Shown here one piece after another: positions 53,129-61,409 of a stretch of DNA of 64,000 bases. The stretch is from Parasphingopyxis algicola (GTDB lineage Bacteria > Pseudomonadota > Alphaproteobacteria > Sphingomonadales > Sphingomonadaceae), in contig NZ_CP051131.1 of the NCBI RefSeq assembly GCF_013378075.1, positions 1,426,001-1,490,000 on the forward strand, written 5' to 3'. How positions within the stretch are numbered: the stretch's first letter is position 1; each line of letters opens with the position of its first letter. Below the pieces are notes generated by a model. The model saw only the letters and a list, made by a program, of their open reading frames with translations, was not told the origin of the DNA and made no database searches. A program made the position numbers and the translations under genes.

Positions 53129-54433
53129 ATGCGCGGAATGCCTCGCGGCTTTGTGCTGTTCACGTTGACCTTGGCGATCGCGCTGAGCTTTGTCGATCGG
53201 CAGATACTCTCCTTGCTGGTCGCTCCGGTTAAGAGCGAACTGCTCCTGTCTGACTTCCAGATCAGCCTTTTGCACGGCCTCGCCTTTGCGCTCCTGTATA
53301 TGGTCCTGGGACTGCCGTTTGGTTGGCTCGCCGACCACCGAAACAGGAAAAGGGTCATCCTCGCAGGCATAGGCTTCTGGAGCCTGATGACGGCGACCTG
53401 CGGTTTCGCTCGCAACTTTGCGGAGCTTTTTTTGGCGCGGATCGGCGTGGGCGTTGGTGAGGCGAGCTTGCAGCCTGCCGCGTATTCGCTGCTTGCTGAT
53501 ATCTATCCGCCGGAAAAGCTTTCGCTGGCGATATCTATTTTTTCACTTGGTGCCTGGCTTGGGGTCGGAAGCGCTTTTCTGCTCGGGGGGCAAGTTGTTC
53601 AGATTGCTGATCTGGTAGCAAACGCATCGCAATTGGATTGGTCAGGATGGAGGCTGCTCTTCATTTTGCTTGGATTGATGGGTGCCCCGATCTGCTTCCT
53701 CGTTTTTGTAGTTATCCGAGAGCCTCCTCGGCGTCAGCTTGCCAAGCCTTTGCCTCTCATCGAAACGGGCCGATTTCTGAAAAGGCGGGCAGGATTGATG
53801 GCTCCGCTCGCCATTGGGTACGGGCTAATATTGCTTAGCGTCTACGCATTTCTGGCATGGGCGCCCGCACTTCTGATGCGCACCTATGGTTGGTCAGTAT
53901 ACGAGGTCGGTTTCGCATTAGGTCTGTCTGCACTGCTGCTTTGCCCACTGGGAGCGGTTTCCGGCGGGATGTTGTCAAATCGACTTATCAAGAGTGGGCG
54001 GATATCAGGCCCGGTAGTTGTAGGGGTCTTCGAGGCTGCGCTTCTGGCCCCTTGCTTGGTGGGGTTGGCTCTCGTGAATACTGCAGGCGCAACCATCGCT
54101 CTTCTCGCAGTCTGCTTTTTCCTCGGACCGTTCGCCCTCGGGTCAGCCGCTGCATCTGTACAGATTAGCACTCCGCCGCGTTTTCGCGGTCAGATCTCCG
54201 CAGTTTACCTGCTGGTCACCAGTCTCTTGGGCGTTGCCGGCGGTCCTGCGCTTACAGCCTTCTATACCGACTACGTACTCGGCGATGAGAGCCGGATAGA
54301 TGAATCGCTTGCCTTGGTAGGCGCCACGGCTCTTCCGATCGCGGGGATCCTTCTGACCATAGCAGCGCGGCGTTTTTCAGTGCCGGACGAAGACGAAGCC
54401 CTACCCTGCTTAACGGTGAGTCAGGCAGAATAG
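53129..54433 (+). CDS. MFS transporter (spinster-like)
   Basis: 434 residues with twelve membrane helices. ALSFVDRQILSLLVAPVKSE and GLPFGWLADHRNRKRVILAG contain the family motif A region, and RIGVGVGEASLQPAAYSLLA the conserved fourth helix. This resembles spinster-type MFS proteins that often sit in sphingomonad degradation clusters. It is divergent from the GMC gene and probably imports a substrate or exports a product. GGGGATAAG precedes the ATG. Confidence 0.92.
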   Translation: MRGMPRGFVLFTLTLAIALSFVDRQILSLLVAPVKSELLLSDFQISLLHGLAFALLYMVLGLPFGWLADHRNRKRVILAGIGFWSLMTATCGFARNFAELFLARIGVGVGEASLQPAAYSLLADIYPPEKLSLAISIFSLGAWLGVGSAFLLGGQVVQIADLVANASQLDWSGWRLLFILLGLMGAPICFLVFVVIREPPRRQLAKPLPLIETGRFLKRRAGLMAPLAIGYGLILLSVYAFLAWAPALLMRTYGWSVYEVGFALGLSALLLCPLGAVSGGMLSNRLIKSGRISGPVVVGVFEAALLAPCLVGLALVNTAGATIALLAVCFFLGPFALGSAAASVQISTPPRFRGQISAVYLLVTSLLGVAGGPALTAFYTDYVLGDESRIDESLALVGATALPIAGILLTIAARRFSVPDEDEALPCLTVSQAE

Positions 54434-54544
54434 CGCAGTCTACCACCACAGCGCTGATTTAGGGGGCGCCAATCTCAGCGGCAAGGCGGGGCGACGGAAG
54501 GAGCCGTCGCCTCACCCTTTTCAAGTTGACCAAGATCAGTCCGC

Positions 54545-55279
54545 TTAGCGCAAGGTCCGATCGAACAGCGCAAGGAGTTCACACCAACCGCGGTTCGCTG
54601 CCTCCTCGTCGAATACCGGGAAATCGGGTTTCATCCAGCCATGTCGGGCGCCAGTATAGGTTTCGGCGCGATATCGCACCTTGGCTGAGCCCATCGCCGC
54701 CTCGAACCGTTCTGCCATTTCAGGCGGATAGAGGACATCCCCATCAGCCGCTGCAATATAAACTTCCGCTTGCATCTGAGGCATCAGCAAGTGCGGACTG
54801 TTAGGGTCATCTGTGGCAAGACTGCCCCCGTGAAAGCTCGCGACTGCCGCGAAGCGGTCAGGGTAGGTCGCGGCAGCTGTCAGTGCCATCCCGCCGCCCA
54901 TGCAGAAACCCACCGCGCCGAATTTGCTTTGGGCATCATCGCGAGAGTCAAGATAATTTATGAACGCGGCGGTATCTGCAGCAGCCTTAGCGTTGTTTGT
55001 TGTTGCCATTAACGGACCAAGGATAGCCATTACATCGCCTTGGAAAACCTCTTCAGGCACAAGCGGACCATAAGGCCCAAAGCGATAGAACAAATCAGGC
55101 ACAAGGACGATATAGCCGGCGGCGGCGAGCCGCTCCGCCATTTGAACTGAGGCGGGTCGTATCCCGCCCGCATCCATATAAAACAATACAGCCGGCAAGG
55201 AGGCCTTGCTTTCGGGCTTCAGTACTAAGACAGGGCAATCACCGTCATCTGTGGAGATGGTTATTTTATCGATGTTCAC
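54545..55279 (-). CDS. Dienelactone hydrolase family protein
   Basis: 244 residues. The nucleophile region GAVGFCMGGGMALTAAATYP carries the Cys of dienelactone hydrolases, the acidic residue is in YIAAADGDVLYPPE, and the His is in YTGARHGWMKPD. It hydrolyses lactone or ester intermediates of ring-cleavage pathways in known cases. The start is GTG, overlapping the preceding 65-codon frame as GTGA. It lies downstream of the SnoaL-like gene. Confidence 0.9.
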   Translation of the reverse strand: MNIDKITISTDDGDCPVLVLKPESKASLPAVLFYMDAGGIRPASVQMAERLAAAGYIVLVPDLFYRFGPYGPLVPEEVFQGDVMAILGPLMATTNNAKAAADTAAFINYLDSRDDAQSKFGAVGFCMGGGMALTAAATYPDRFAAVASFHGGSLATDDPNSPHLLMPQMQAEVYIAAADGDVLYPPEMAERFEAAMGSAKVRYRAETYTGARHGWMKPDFPVFDEEAANRGWCELLALFDRTLR

Positions 55280-55473
55280 CGGACGATTTTTCTGAGTTGA
55301 ACTAGGAGCAATTTAGGCGGCGACCGACCTTGGAAAGGAGCGCTGCCAACAAAGATCGATGTGAGAGCACCATGCGCCGTGCGCGACATAAGCAAGGCGA
55401 TAATTTCGAAGGTATGGGACGACGAGTAACCGGCGGGATTTCTGTCATTCATGCTCGATTCGACCACAATCAT
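55276..55473 (-). CDS. Possible 65-residue coupled protein
   Basis: A 65-codon frame that fits exactly between two genes. Its ATG overlaps the SnoaL-like stop (ATGA) and its TGA overlaps the GTG of the dienelactone hydrolase (GTGA). The protein (MIVVESSMNDRNPAGYSSSH...) is not recognised and is moderately basic, with no clear membrane helix. Position favours a coupled gene; lack of any family and weak ribosome sites argue against it. Confidence 0.35.
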   Translation of the reverse strand: MIVVESSMNDRNPAGYSSSHTFEIIALLMSRTAHGALTSIFVGSAPFQGRSPPKLLLVQLRKIVR

Positions 55474-55832
55474 AGATATGTGATGTCGAGCCGACTGATG
55501 AGGTCACCGCGCATCTCGAAGAAATATTCGAAACTGCCTTTCGAAACCTCTTCCCCTTTAAGGTCACGCACAACCTGGTCCAGACGAACCATGACCCTCC
55601 CGTCGGGTAGCTCGGTTACTTCAGTGGGCGTATCGCGGGTAACAGTGACATCCCATTGCTTCTGCCAATACTCACGAAGCGCATCACGACCATGTAAGCG
55701 CTTGTCGGGATCGGAGGTCGTACCGTCCGGCCAATTAACGTCCTCAGTGACATACCCTATTAGCGTGTCGGCATCTCGCGAATTGAAGGCGTCGTAAGCG
55801 TCGCGAATGATTTGCTCTTTTCGATTCCTCAT
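55470..55832 (-). CDS. SnoaL-like/NTF2-fold protein
   Basis: About 120 residues. EQIIRDAYDAFNSRDADTLI at the N-terminus and YVTEDVNWPDGT are typical of the SnoaL/ketosteroid-isomerase-like fold, followed by LHGRDALREYWQKQW. GAGGGGAAC precedes the ATG at 55832. Such proteins are isomerases, cyclases or dehydratases. It heads the short operon that ends in the dienelactone hydrolase and is divergent from MarR. Confidence 0.85.
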   Translation of the reverse strand: MRNRKEQIIRDAYDAFNSRDADTLIGYVTEDVNWPDGTTSDPDKRLHGRDALREYWQKQWDVTVTRDTPTEVTELPDGRVMVRLDQVVRDLKGEEVSKGSFEYFFEMRGDLISRLDITYL

Positions 55833-55973
55833 GGTTCCCCTCTTCAATTCGCGACCTGATTTCGCATTAATCGGACGAAAAACATCATCAATATGGCATC
55901 AGATTTCCGAACATCGGTTGACGCGACACATTTGCTCATGCCAGCCAACCCAAACCTGTTGCAATCTATATAA

Positions 55974-55986
55974 GTGCATAATACAC
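55974..55986. promoter_or_regulatory. MarR-type operator candidate 2
   Basis: GTGCATAATACAC, one base from the perfect palindrome GTGTATAATACAC at 47451. It lies 20 bp before the MarR ATG and within the divergent promoter of the SnoaL-like operon, a good place for autorepression. Confidence 0.6.
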
Positions 55987-56005
55987 TAATTTCGATGGGA
56001 GCGAT

Positions 56006-56548
56006 ATGTCAACTTCTCGTTTGGACGACAAGCACATTGTCGGTGCGCTTCCCGAGATGCTCTCTTCGATCCTTGACATCGTTGGGGTCTTCAACAGTCC
56101 TGAGCGCGACGCTGCCATGCTCGAAAGCGCCGGGTTAAAGCTCGAGCGCGCCCTCTTTCCGCTCTTGGTGCTGATTGGGAATCTCGGGCCGATCGGCGTT
56201 TCCGACCTCGCGGAGCGAGTGGGCCGCGATTATTCAACCGTCAGCAGGCAGACAGCTCGTCTTGAAGCTCTCGGCCTAGTGACACGCAGAAGAAGCCCCA
56301 ACGACAAAAGATCTCGGGAAGCCATCGTTACGAAGCGCGGACGCCTGGCAACCGAGGCCGTCGATGGCGCGCGCGAACGACTCGCTTTGGAGTTGTTCAG
56401 CGGCTGGAACGGCAAGGACTTTGATCAACTCGTTCGACTTCTTCGAACATTGGCTGACGGCTTGGTCGACACGCCAGCACCCGGCTCGCGCCTTGCGGAT
56501 GAGCGCAAAGCCAAAGTGCTCAAGGCCAGAAGTACTTTAACCGCGTAA
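56006..56548 (+). CDS. MarR-family transcriptional regulator
   Basis: 180 residues. A winged helix-turn-helix (PIGVSDLAERVGRDYSTVSR, QTARLEALGLVTRRRSPNDK) lies between dimerisation helices. The wing and the RSPNDKRSREAIVTKRGR segment are standard. GGGAGCG precedes the ATG. It is divergent from the SnoaL/dienelactone hydrolase operon and has an operator-like palindrome at its promoter, so it probably controls that operon and perhaps the LysR gene at 47 kb. The IS element starts 28 bp after its stop. Confidence 0.93.
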   Translation: MSTSRLDDKHIVGALPEMLSSILDIVGVFNSPERDAAMLESAGLKLERALFPLLVLIGNLGPIGVSDLAERVGRDYSTVSRQTARLEALGLVTRRRSPNDKRSREAIVTKRGRLATEAVDGARERLALELFSGWNGKDFDQLVRLLRTLADGLVDTPAPGSRLADERKAKVLKARSTLTA

Positions 56549-56573
56549 ATGCAGATCACCGCACACTCACAAC

Positions 56574-57044
56574 TTAGGCTTCGTGGACAAAGGGTATCCA
56601 TAGTTTAATTGAGACGAGCGCGACGAAGCCGAGGTAGGATTCCTTGGTTTTGTCGTAGCGGGTCGCGATGCGACGCCAGTTCTTGAGTTTGTTGAACAGG
56701 CGCTCGATCAGGTTGCGCCACTTGTATTTTGCGCGATCGTGCTGCGCGGGATTGCGCCGGTTGGCCTTGGCGGGGATCACTGCCTCGACGCCTGCAGCGG
56801 CAATCTCACCGCGGATGGCGTCGGCATCATAGCCGCGGTCGGCGAGAAAGGCTTCGATCCGATCGCCGATTATCCGGAACAGCGGCGCAAAGCCTTGTAC
56901 GTCATGCGCCTGGCCCGGTGTCAGCACGAAGCCGAGTGGGAGGCCTCTCGCATCGCACCGCGCGTGGAGCTTGGTGGTGAAGCCGCCTCGCGATCGGCCA
57001 AGCGCCTCGGTTTGCTGAGTCCCCTTTTTATGCCGACGGCACAA
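56574..57044 (-). CDS. IS5-family transposase, second frame
   Basis: 156 codons giving the catalytic C-terminal part. EALGRSRGGFTTKLHARCDA and FLADRGYDADAIRGEI (second Asp of the DDE triad) precede WRNLIERLFNKLKNWRRIAT with the Glu and the Y-x-K-like end. It is not translated alone. It should be joined to the first frame by a -1 frameshift at the run of five A and four G near 57020. The stop lies 2 bp outside the inverted repeat. Confidence 0.88.
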   Translation of the reverse strand: MCRRHKKGTQQTEALGRSRGGFTTKLHARCDARGLPLGFVLTPGQAHDVQGFAPLFRIIGDRIEAFLADRGYDADAIRGEIAAAGVEAVIPAKANRRNPAQHDRAKYKWRNLIERLFNKLKNWRRIATRYDKTKESYLGFVALVSIKLWIPFVHEA

Positions 57045-57425
57045 TGATGTGCCCGGACTACCGTGCTATCGATCATGTCGGCGGCGCTATCGCGGCCAGC
57101 CAGTTCGGCCAGCGTCTCGAGCATGGCATCGAACACACCGGTCGTGACCCATCTTCGATAGCGCCGGAAAACGCTGTTCCACTTGCCATACTCATCGGGG
57201 AGATGTCGCCATTGCGCGCCCGTCCGGGCGATCCACATCATGCCCTCGAAGTAACGGCGGTTATCCTGCGCAGGTCGGCAGCTGCGTCCCCGCTCCGGAG
57301 GCAGCAACGGCCCTATCAACGCCCATTCTTCATCCAACACCCCGATCCGCTCGCCCAATGCCGCCTCCAAAAGGCAGCCTTGAATCGAAGGACGAGTCTC
57401 AGGTCAAGCTTTGTCCACGAAGCCT
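56576..57425 (-). mobile_element. IS5-family insertion sequence
   Basis: AGGCTTCGTGGACAAAG at 56576-56592 is the exact inverse of CTTTGTCCACGAAGCCT at 57409-57425. The 850-bp element carries two overlapping transposase frames on the minus strand. A TA is present at both junctions. The left side abuts the MarR gene and the right side interrupts hsdS, while the missing hsdS half is not on the left side. Confidence 0.92.
56921..57370 (-). CDS. IS5-family transposase, first frame
   Basis: 149 codons giving the N-terminal domain (DEEWALIGPLLPPERGR ... MMWIARTGAQWRHLPDEYGK) and the first catalytic Asp (DMIDSTVVRAHHCAVGIK). Beyond that point, in this frame, the sequence turns unrelated (RGLSKPRRLADREA), while the other frame carries the expected continuation. 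The change occurs at AAAAAGGGG, a likely frameshift site. Confidence 0.88.
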   Translation of the reverse strand: MEAALGERIGVLDEEWALIGPLLPPERGRSCRPAQDNRRYFEGMMWIARTGAQWRHLPDEYGKWNSVFRRYRRWVTTGVFDAMLETLAELAGRDSAADMIDSTVVRAHHCAVGIKRGLSKPRRLADREAASPPSSTRGAMREASHSASC

Positions 57426-57848
57426 AGTCAATGAGACTCCGCCGATAACCCCCGTCATTTTGGATCGAAATTCTTCCTGAAATTCCTCGCCCTGCAGATA
57501 ATAGTACACATATCGCGGGTCGAAATCCTCATGAGGCAAAATGCCGTAGAGCTTGTTTACAAACGCAACTGGTCGGTCAGTGATGCCAATCTTTCGACCC
57601 GCACTACCCCCTTCCGCACATATAAGAACTGTGCCTGACGGAGCTATTTTGAACGTATCCACGCGGTCGGCCGGGATCTTCACTCCCGTGTCATAGCTAA
57701 TCCTATGATCAAAGCTGATGTCCTTTGTGGCGACGTAGGGCAAACCTTCAGATACGCCAGCAAACTCGGCTGCCTTCGTTTTCGCAGGAATGCTGTTGCC
57801 GTTTATGACGCGACGCTTTCCGAGCTGTATTTGAGGGATCGCGCTCAC
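57426..57848 (-). pseudogene. hsdS: Truncated type I restriction specificity subunit
   Basis: 141 codons of the N-terminal target-recognition domain remain: IPQIQLGKRRVINGNSIPAK, then GLPYVATKDISFDHRISYDT, GTVLICAEGGSAGRKIGITD and YVYYYLQGEEFQEEFRSKMT. The IS inverted repeat starts directly after GVSLT and adds a few foreign codons. Normal HsdS has about 400 residues with two such domains. The GTG start overlaps the hsdM stop (GTGA). Without the second domain the enzyme should not recognise a normal bipartite site. Confidence 0.85.
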
Positions 57849-59293
57849 ACCAATTCCCTCACCCGCACCAAAATCTCCGCCGTCTCTGCATCGAGCTGCT
57901 CGATCTCGTCTAGTATCTCCTCAGGGCTGCGCAGCGGTTCTTCCTCCGGCGCGTTGGGGTTGCCGACCGACAGATCGTAGGTCGCCTCGTCAACATCGCC
58001 GATTGGCGCCGTCCAGCTCTGCGCGCTATCCGCCAGGTCCTGCGCCCGCGCCAGGAAATCCTCGAAATCCGCGTCGGTCAGCGCATTGGTCTTGCCGAGG
58101 CTGCGGCCCGGATCGAGCTGATAGTAGAAAATCTCGCGCGTCGGCGCGCCGCGGGTGAAGAACAGCACCACCGTCTTCACCCCCGCGCCGGTGAAGGTGC
58201 CCTGCGGCATGTCGAGCACCATATCGAGCGTACACTCCTCGAGCAGTTCGCGGCGCAGTGCGGTAGCGGCGTTGTCGGTGTTCGACAAGAAGGTGTTCTT
58301 GATGACGATCGCCGCCCGCCCGCGGGGCTTCAGCCGCTTGATGGCGTGCTGGAGGAACAGGAACGCCGTCTCGCCGGTCTGGATGCTAAAATTGTGCTGC
58401 ACCTCCTTGCGCTCCTTGCCGCCGAAGGGCGGGTTGGCGAGGATGATGTCGAAGCGGTCCTTGGGCTGTATCTCCTGCAGGTTCTCGTTGAGCGTATTGG
58501 TGTGCAGCACGTTGGGCGCCTCGATCCCGTGCAGGATCATGTTCATCACGCCGATCACATAGGCGAGGCTCTTCTTCTCCTTGCCGGTGAAGGTGGCGTT
58601 CTGGATCGTATCGCGTTCGCCCGTGCTGTCCGCCTTGTCCCACAGATGTTCGAAGGCTTCGCACAGAAAGCCGCAGGAGCCGCAGGCGGGATCGTAGATC
58701 GTCTCGCCGATCTCAGGGCCGATCACCTTCACCATCGCGCGGATCAACGGGCGCGGTGTGTAATATTCGCCGCCGTTCCGCCCGGCATTGCCCATATTCT
58801 TGATGCGCGTTTCGTAGAGATGCGAGAGCTCGTGGCGATTGGCGTCTGAGCCAAAATCGAGCGCATCGACGGTCTCCAGCGCGTCGCGCAGCGAATAGCC
58901 GCTGCGGAAGCGGTTGGTAATCTCGGAGAATATCTCGCCGATCTTGTATTCGATGCTGCCCGGTTCGGCCGACTGGCGGAACTGGCCGAGATAGGGAAAG
59001 AGCTCCTTGTCGACGAATTCGATAAGATCGTCCCCGGTCAGCGCATTGTCATGATCGAAAGCGCCATCGGCATTTTTCGGCGCGGCCCAGGCGGACCAGC
59101 GGTGCTCCGCGTCCATGATCGGGGCGTAATCCTCGCCGCGCAATCCGGCATCGTCCTTGCGCTTCTCCTCCAGATCATCGAGATATTTGAGAAACAGCAT
59201 CCAGCTCGTCTGCTCGGCATAGTCGAGCTCGGTTTGGCACCCCGCTTCCTGCCGCAGCACATTGTCCAGATTTTTGAATGCGTTTTCGAACAA
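57845..59293 (-). CDS. hsdM: Type I DNA methyltransferase subunit
   Basis: 482 residues. An N-terminal helical domain (LRQEAGCQTELDYAEQTSWM) is followed by an adenine methyltransferase domain with GEYYTPRPLIRAMVKVIG, DPACGSCGFLCEAFEHLWD (AdoMet site) and the catalytic NPPF in DIILANPPFGGKE. The start is TTG with GGATAAG upstream. It is intact and GC-rich compared with its surroundings. No hsdR gene is visible in the window. Confidence 0.94.
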   Translation of the reverse strand: MFENAFKNLDNVLRQEAGCQTELDYAEQTSWMLFLKYLDDLEEKRKDDAGLRGEDYAPIMDAEHRWSAWAAPKNADGAFDHDNALTGDDLIEFVDKELFPYLGQFRQSAEPGSIEYKIGEIFSEITNRFRSGYSLRDALETVDALDFGSDANRHELSHLYETRIKNMGNAGRNGGEYYTPRPLIRAMVKVIGPEIGETIYDPACGSCGFLCEAFEHLWDKADSTGERDTIQNATFTGKEKKSLAYVIGVMNMILHGIEAPNVLHTNTLNENLQEIQPKDRFDIILANPPFGGKERKEVQHNFSIQTGETAFLFLQHAIKRLKPRGRAAIVIKNTFLSNTDNAATALRRELLEECTLDMVLDMPQGTFTGAGVKTVVLFFTRGAPTREIFYYQLDPGRSLGKTNALTDADFEDFLARAQDLADSAQSWTAPIGDVDEATYDLSVGNPNAPEEEPLRSPEEILDEIEQLDAETAEILVRVRELV

Positions 59294-59540
59294 GCGACTT
59301 ATCCCTTTCGATTGCCATAATTCGTTAGCAACTAGTCATCGGCCATAGCAATCGCTTCGAGCCGCTTCGTTCGACCTTCGACGTGAGATTATCTGTTTGT
59401 TAGGTCCGCTATTTCAAACTGCTCGCCTTTACCGGACAGTCCGCAAACGGCCCAGTTTACGTCTAATGCAGCAGGCTCGGCTCAAAGGCGAACGGACAAT
59501 TTCCTGTGCGCGCCAATGCATTTGGCTGAGCTGATGATGG

Positions 59541-60446
59541 CTATTCGGCTTCGGCATTTGCGATGGCCATCGGAATTGATTGAGTCGCGGCCTCGATGAA
59601 GGCCCGCACTGCCGGACGCATTTGACGGTCTTGCGCAAACACTAGGTGTACTGGCACCTGTCGGGCAAACCAGGTCGGTAGTATCCGTTGCAGGCGTCCT
59701 TCACGCAGCGCGGGCGCGGCGATGATCTCAGGCAGCACGACGACAAGATTAGTCGAACTCGCAGCGTCCAAAAGCAGCCACGGGTTCATGCAGATGAGTC
59801 GCGCGTTCGCAGCGCAGATCACCGTCTCCTCGCCGTTCTGTGAGACAAGCGGCAAGAGCGGTGGGGTTTTTCCCGCATCGTGCAACAAGCCCATTGGCAC
59901 ATGACCTAATTCGTCAATGGCGATGTCCGCCGCTTTTGCGCAGCGATACAATCCAGCCCGAACGGTCCCGACCGGGCGAGCTATCAAACCATCATCCACA
60001 ATCGGACCGATGCGTATCGCCACGTCATAGGGTTCTTCGACCAGATTGACCGGTCGATCGAGCAAGTCGATCTTCAGATCGCATCGTGCATGCTCGTTGA
60101 GAAAACCCGCAACCACTTCGCCAAGTAGGGCTTGGCCGAAGATCGTCGGGGTTGTTACCCGAACGGTTCCAATCACGTTTTCGCGCATAGAGGCGAGCGA
60201 AACTTCAAAGCCTTCGTGCTCGGTCAGCATTCGGGTCGCATGATCGAATGCAAGCAGACCTGCATCTGTAGGCGCCACAGCGCGGGTAGTACGATCAAAC
60301 AGTTTGAGACCTGCGCGTTGTTCCATGCGCATGATCCTGCGGCTCACAGTCGCAGCAGGAATGCCCAGCGCACTTGCTGCCTCTGAAAAGCTCAGACGAT
60401 TGTGCAACTCCACGATGATGCGCGCGTCGACGAGGTCCTCGATCAT
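59541..60446 (-). CDS. LysR-family transcriptional regulator
   Basis: About 301 residues. The N-terminal helix-turn-helix LSFSEAASALGIPAATVSRR and effector domain are typical, with VRVTTPTIFGQALLGEVVAG and the strand-turn VAIRIGPIVDDGLIARPVG. Start at ATG 60446 or 60476. Two direct repeats TTGCATTC overlap this region. It is divergent from the four-gene operon that starts at 60626, which is the likely target. The 247 bp between its stop and hsdM show no gene. Confidence 0.92.
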   Translation of the reverse strand: MIEDLVDARIIVELHNRLSFSEAASALGIPAATVSRRIMRMEQRAGLKLFDRTTRAVAPTDAGLLAFDHATRMLTEHEGFEVSLASMRENVIGTVRVTTPTIFGQALLGEVVAGFLNEHARCDLKIDLLDRPVNLVEEPYDVAIRIGPIVDDGLIARPVGTVRAGLYRCAKAADIAIDELGHVPMGLLHDAGKTPPLLPLVSQNGEETVICAANARLICMNPWLLLDAASSTNLVVVLPEIIAAPALREGRLQRILPTWFARQVPVHLVFAQDRQMRPAVRAFIEAATQSIPMAIANAEAE

Positions 60447-60448
60447 TA

Positions 60449-60478
60449 TTGCATTCCCGTAAGTAAGCTTTTGCATTC
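60449..60478. promoter_or_regulatory. Direct repeats at the LysR promoter
   Basis: TTGCATTC occurs at 60449-60456 and again at 60471-60478, 22 bp (two helical turns) apart, between the LysR gene and the divergent hydrolase operon. Confidence 0.45.
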
Positions 60479-60625
60479 GGGGCGCCTAATCATGCTGGGC
60501 CGGCGCCCATATCTCTTATCGGACCGAAACGGAATGGCGCCGCAATTGACGCGCCTGAGTTTCGGTCTCGGCAAGAATCCTGTGCGTCGCTCCTGGCGTT
60601 AGCCTTGTTTAGATTGGAGAAAATT

Positions 60626-61309
60626 ATGGCCCTTCCTGCTTCCGAATTGACGCCCGAAAATTGTGCGTTTCTTATGATCGACCACCAAGTCGGACTGATG
60701 CAGTTTCTTTCATCTATCGACCCGATGCTTCTCAAGAACAACATCCTGGGCCATGCAAAAACGGCGAAGGCGATGGATATTCCCGTCATCATGGGCACAA
60801 GCTGGCCAGATGGCCCGAACGGTCCGACCATGCCCGAGTTGAAGGCGATCTTTCCCGATGTAGATGTCATCGACCGCCCGTTCGTCAACTTCTGGAATGA
60901 CGAAGCATCTCGCAAGGCCGTCGAGGCGACCGGTCGAAAGAAGCTTGTGATTTCTGGTCTTGCAACCGAGGTCTGCGCCGCCTTCCCGGCATTGTCGGCG
61001 CTCCGCGAAGGATATGAAGTCTATGTCGTGATGGACGCCAGTGCAGACTTCAACCCGTTCATTCAGAACGTCACCATGACGCGTCTCGCAGCAGCCGGCG
61101 CGATCGTCACCACCTGGGTAGCGGTGCTCGCTGAGCTGGCCGCGAACACGCAGGTCAACGGGCAATACATCGGAAGTCTACTGAGCCAACACATGGGTCA
61201 GTATCAGGCCGCAATGAACAATTATCTTGGCGTTGCGTCCAACGCCGACGCGGTGGCTCAAGGCGTCGGCCTGACCGGCACTCCCCCGATCCCGACACAT
61301 CTGGACTGA
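60626..61309 (+). CDS. Isochorismatase-like hydrolase (YcaC type)
   Basis: 227 residues. NCAFLMIDHQVGLMQFL contains the catalytic Asp and GLATEVCAAFPALSALREGY the nucleophilic Cys of the isochorismatase fold. The C-terminal extension (NTQVNGQYIGSLLSQHMGQY) resembles YcaC proteins. GGAG precedes the ATG at 60626. Members hydrolyse amides or similar bonds. It is the first gene of the operon downstream of the divergent LysR. Confidence 0.9.
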   Translation: MALPASELTPENCAFLMIDHQVGLMQFLSSIDPMLLKNNILGHAKTAKAMDIPVIMGTSWPDGPNGPTMPELKAIFPDVDVIDRPFVNFWNDEASRKAVEATGRKKLVISGLATEVCAAFPALSALREGYEVYVVMDASADFNPFIQNVTMTRLAAAGAIVTTWVAVLAELAANTQVNGQYIGSLLSQHMGQYQAAMNNYLGVASNADAVAQGVGLTGTPPIPTHLD

Positions 61310-61409
61310 CGTTCAGACAAAGTGCCACCGGCTATCGCACAGGCTCACAGTCTCAAGGCCTCGTTAGCTGGTGGCATTTGCCTCTTCCTCCTAAGATTGG
61401 ATACGACGT

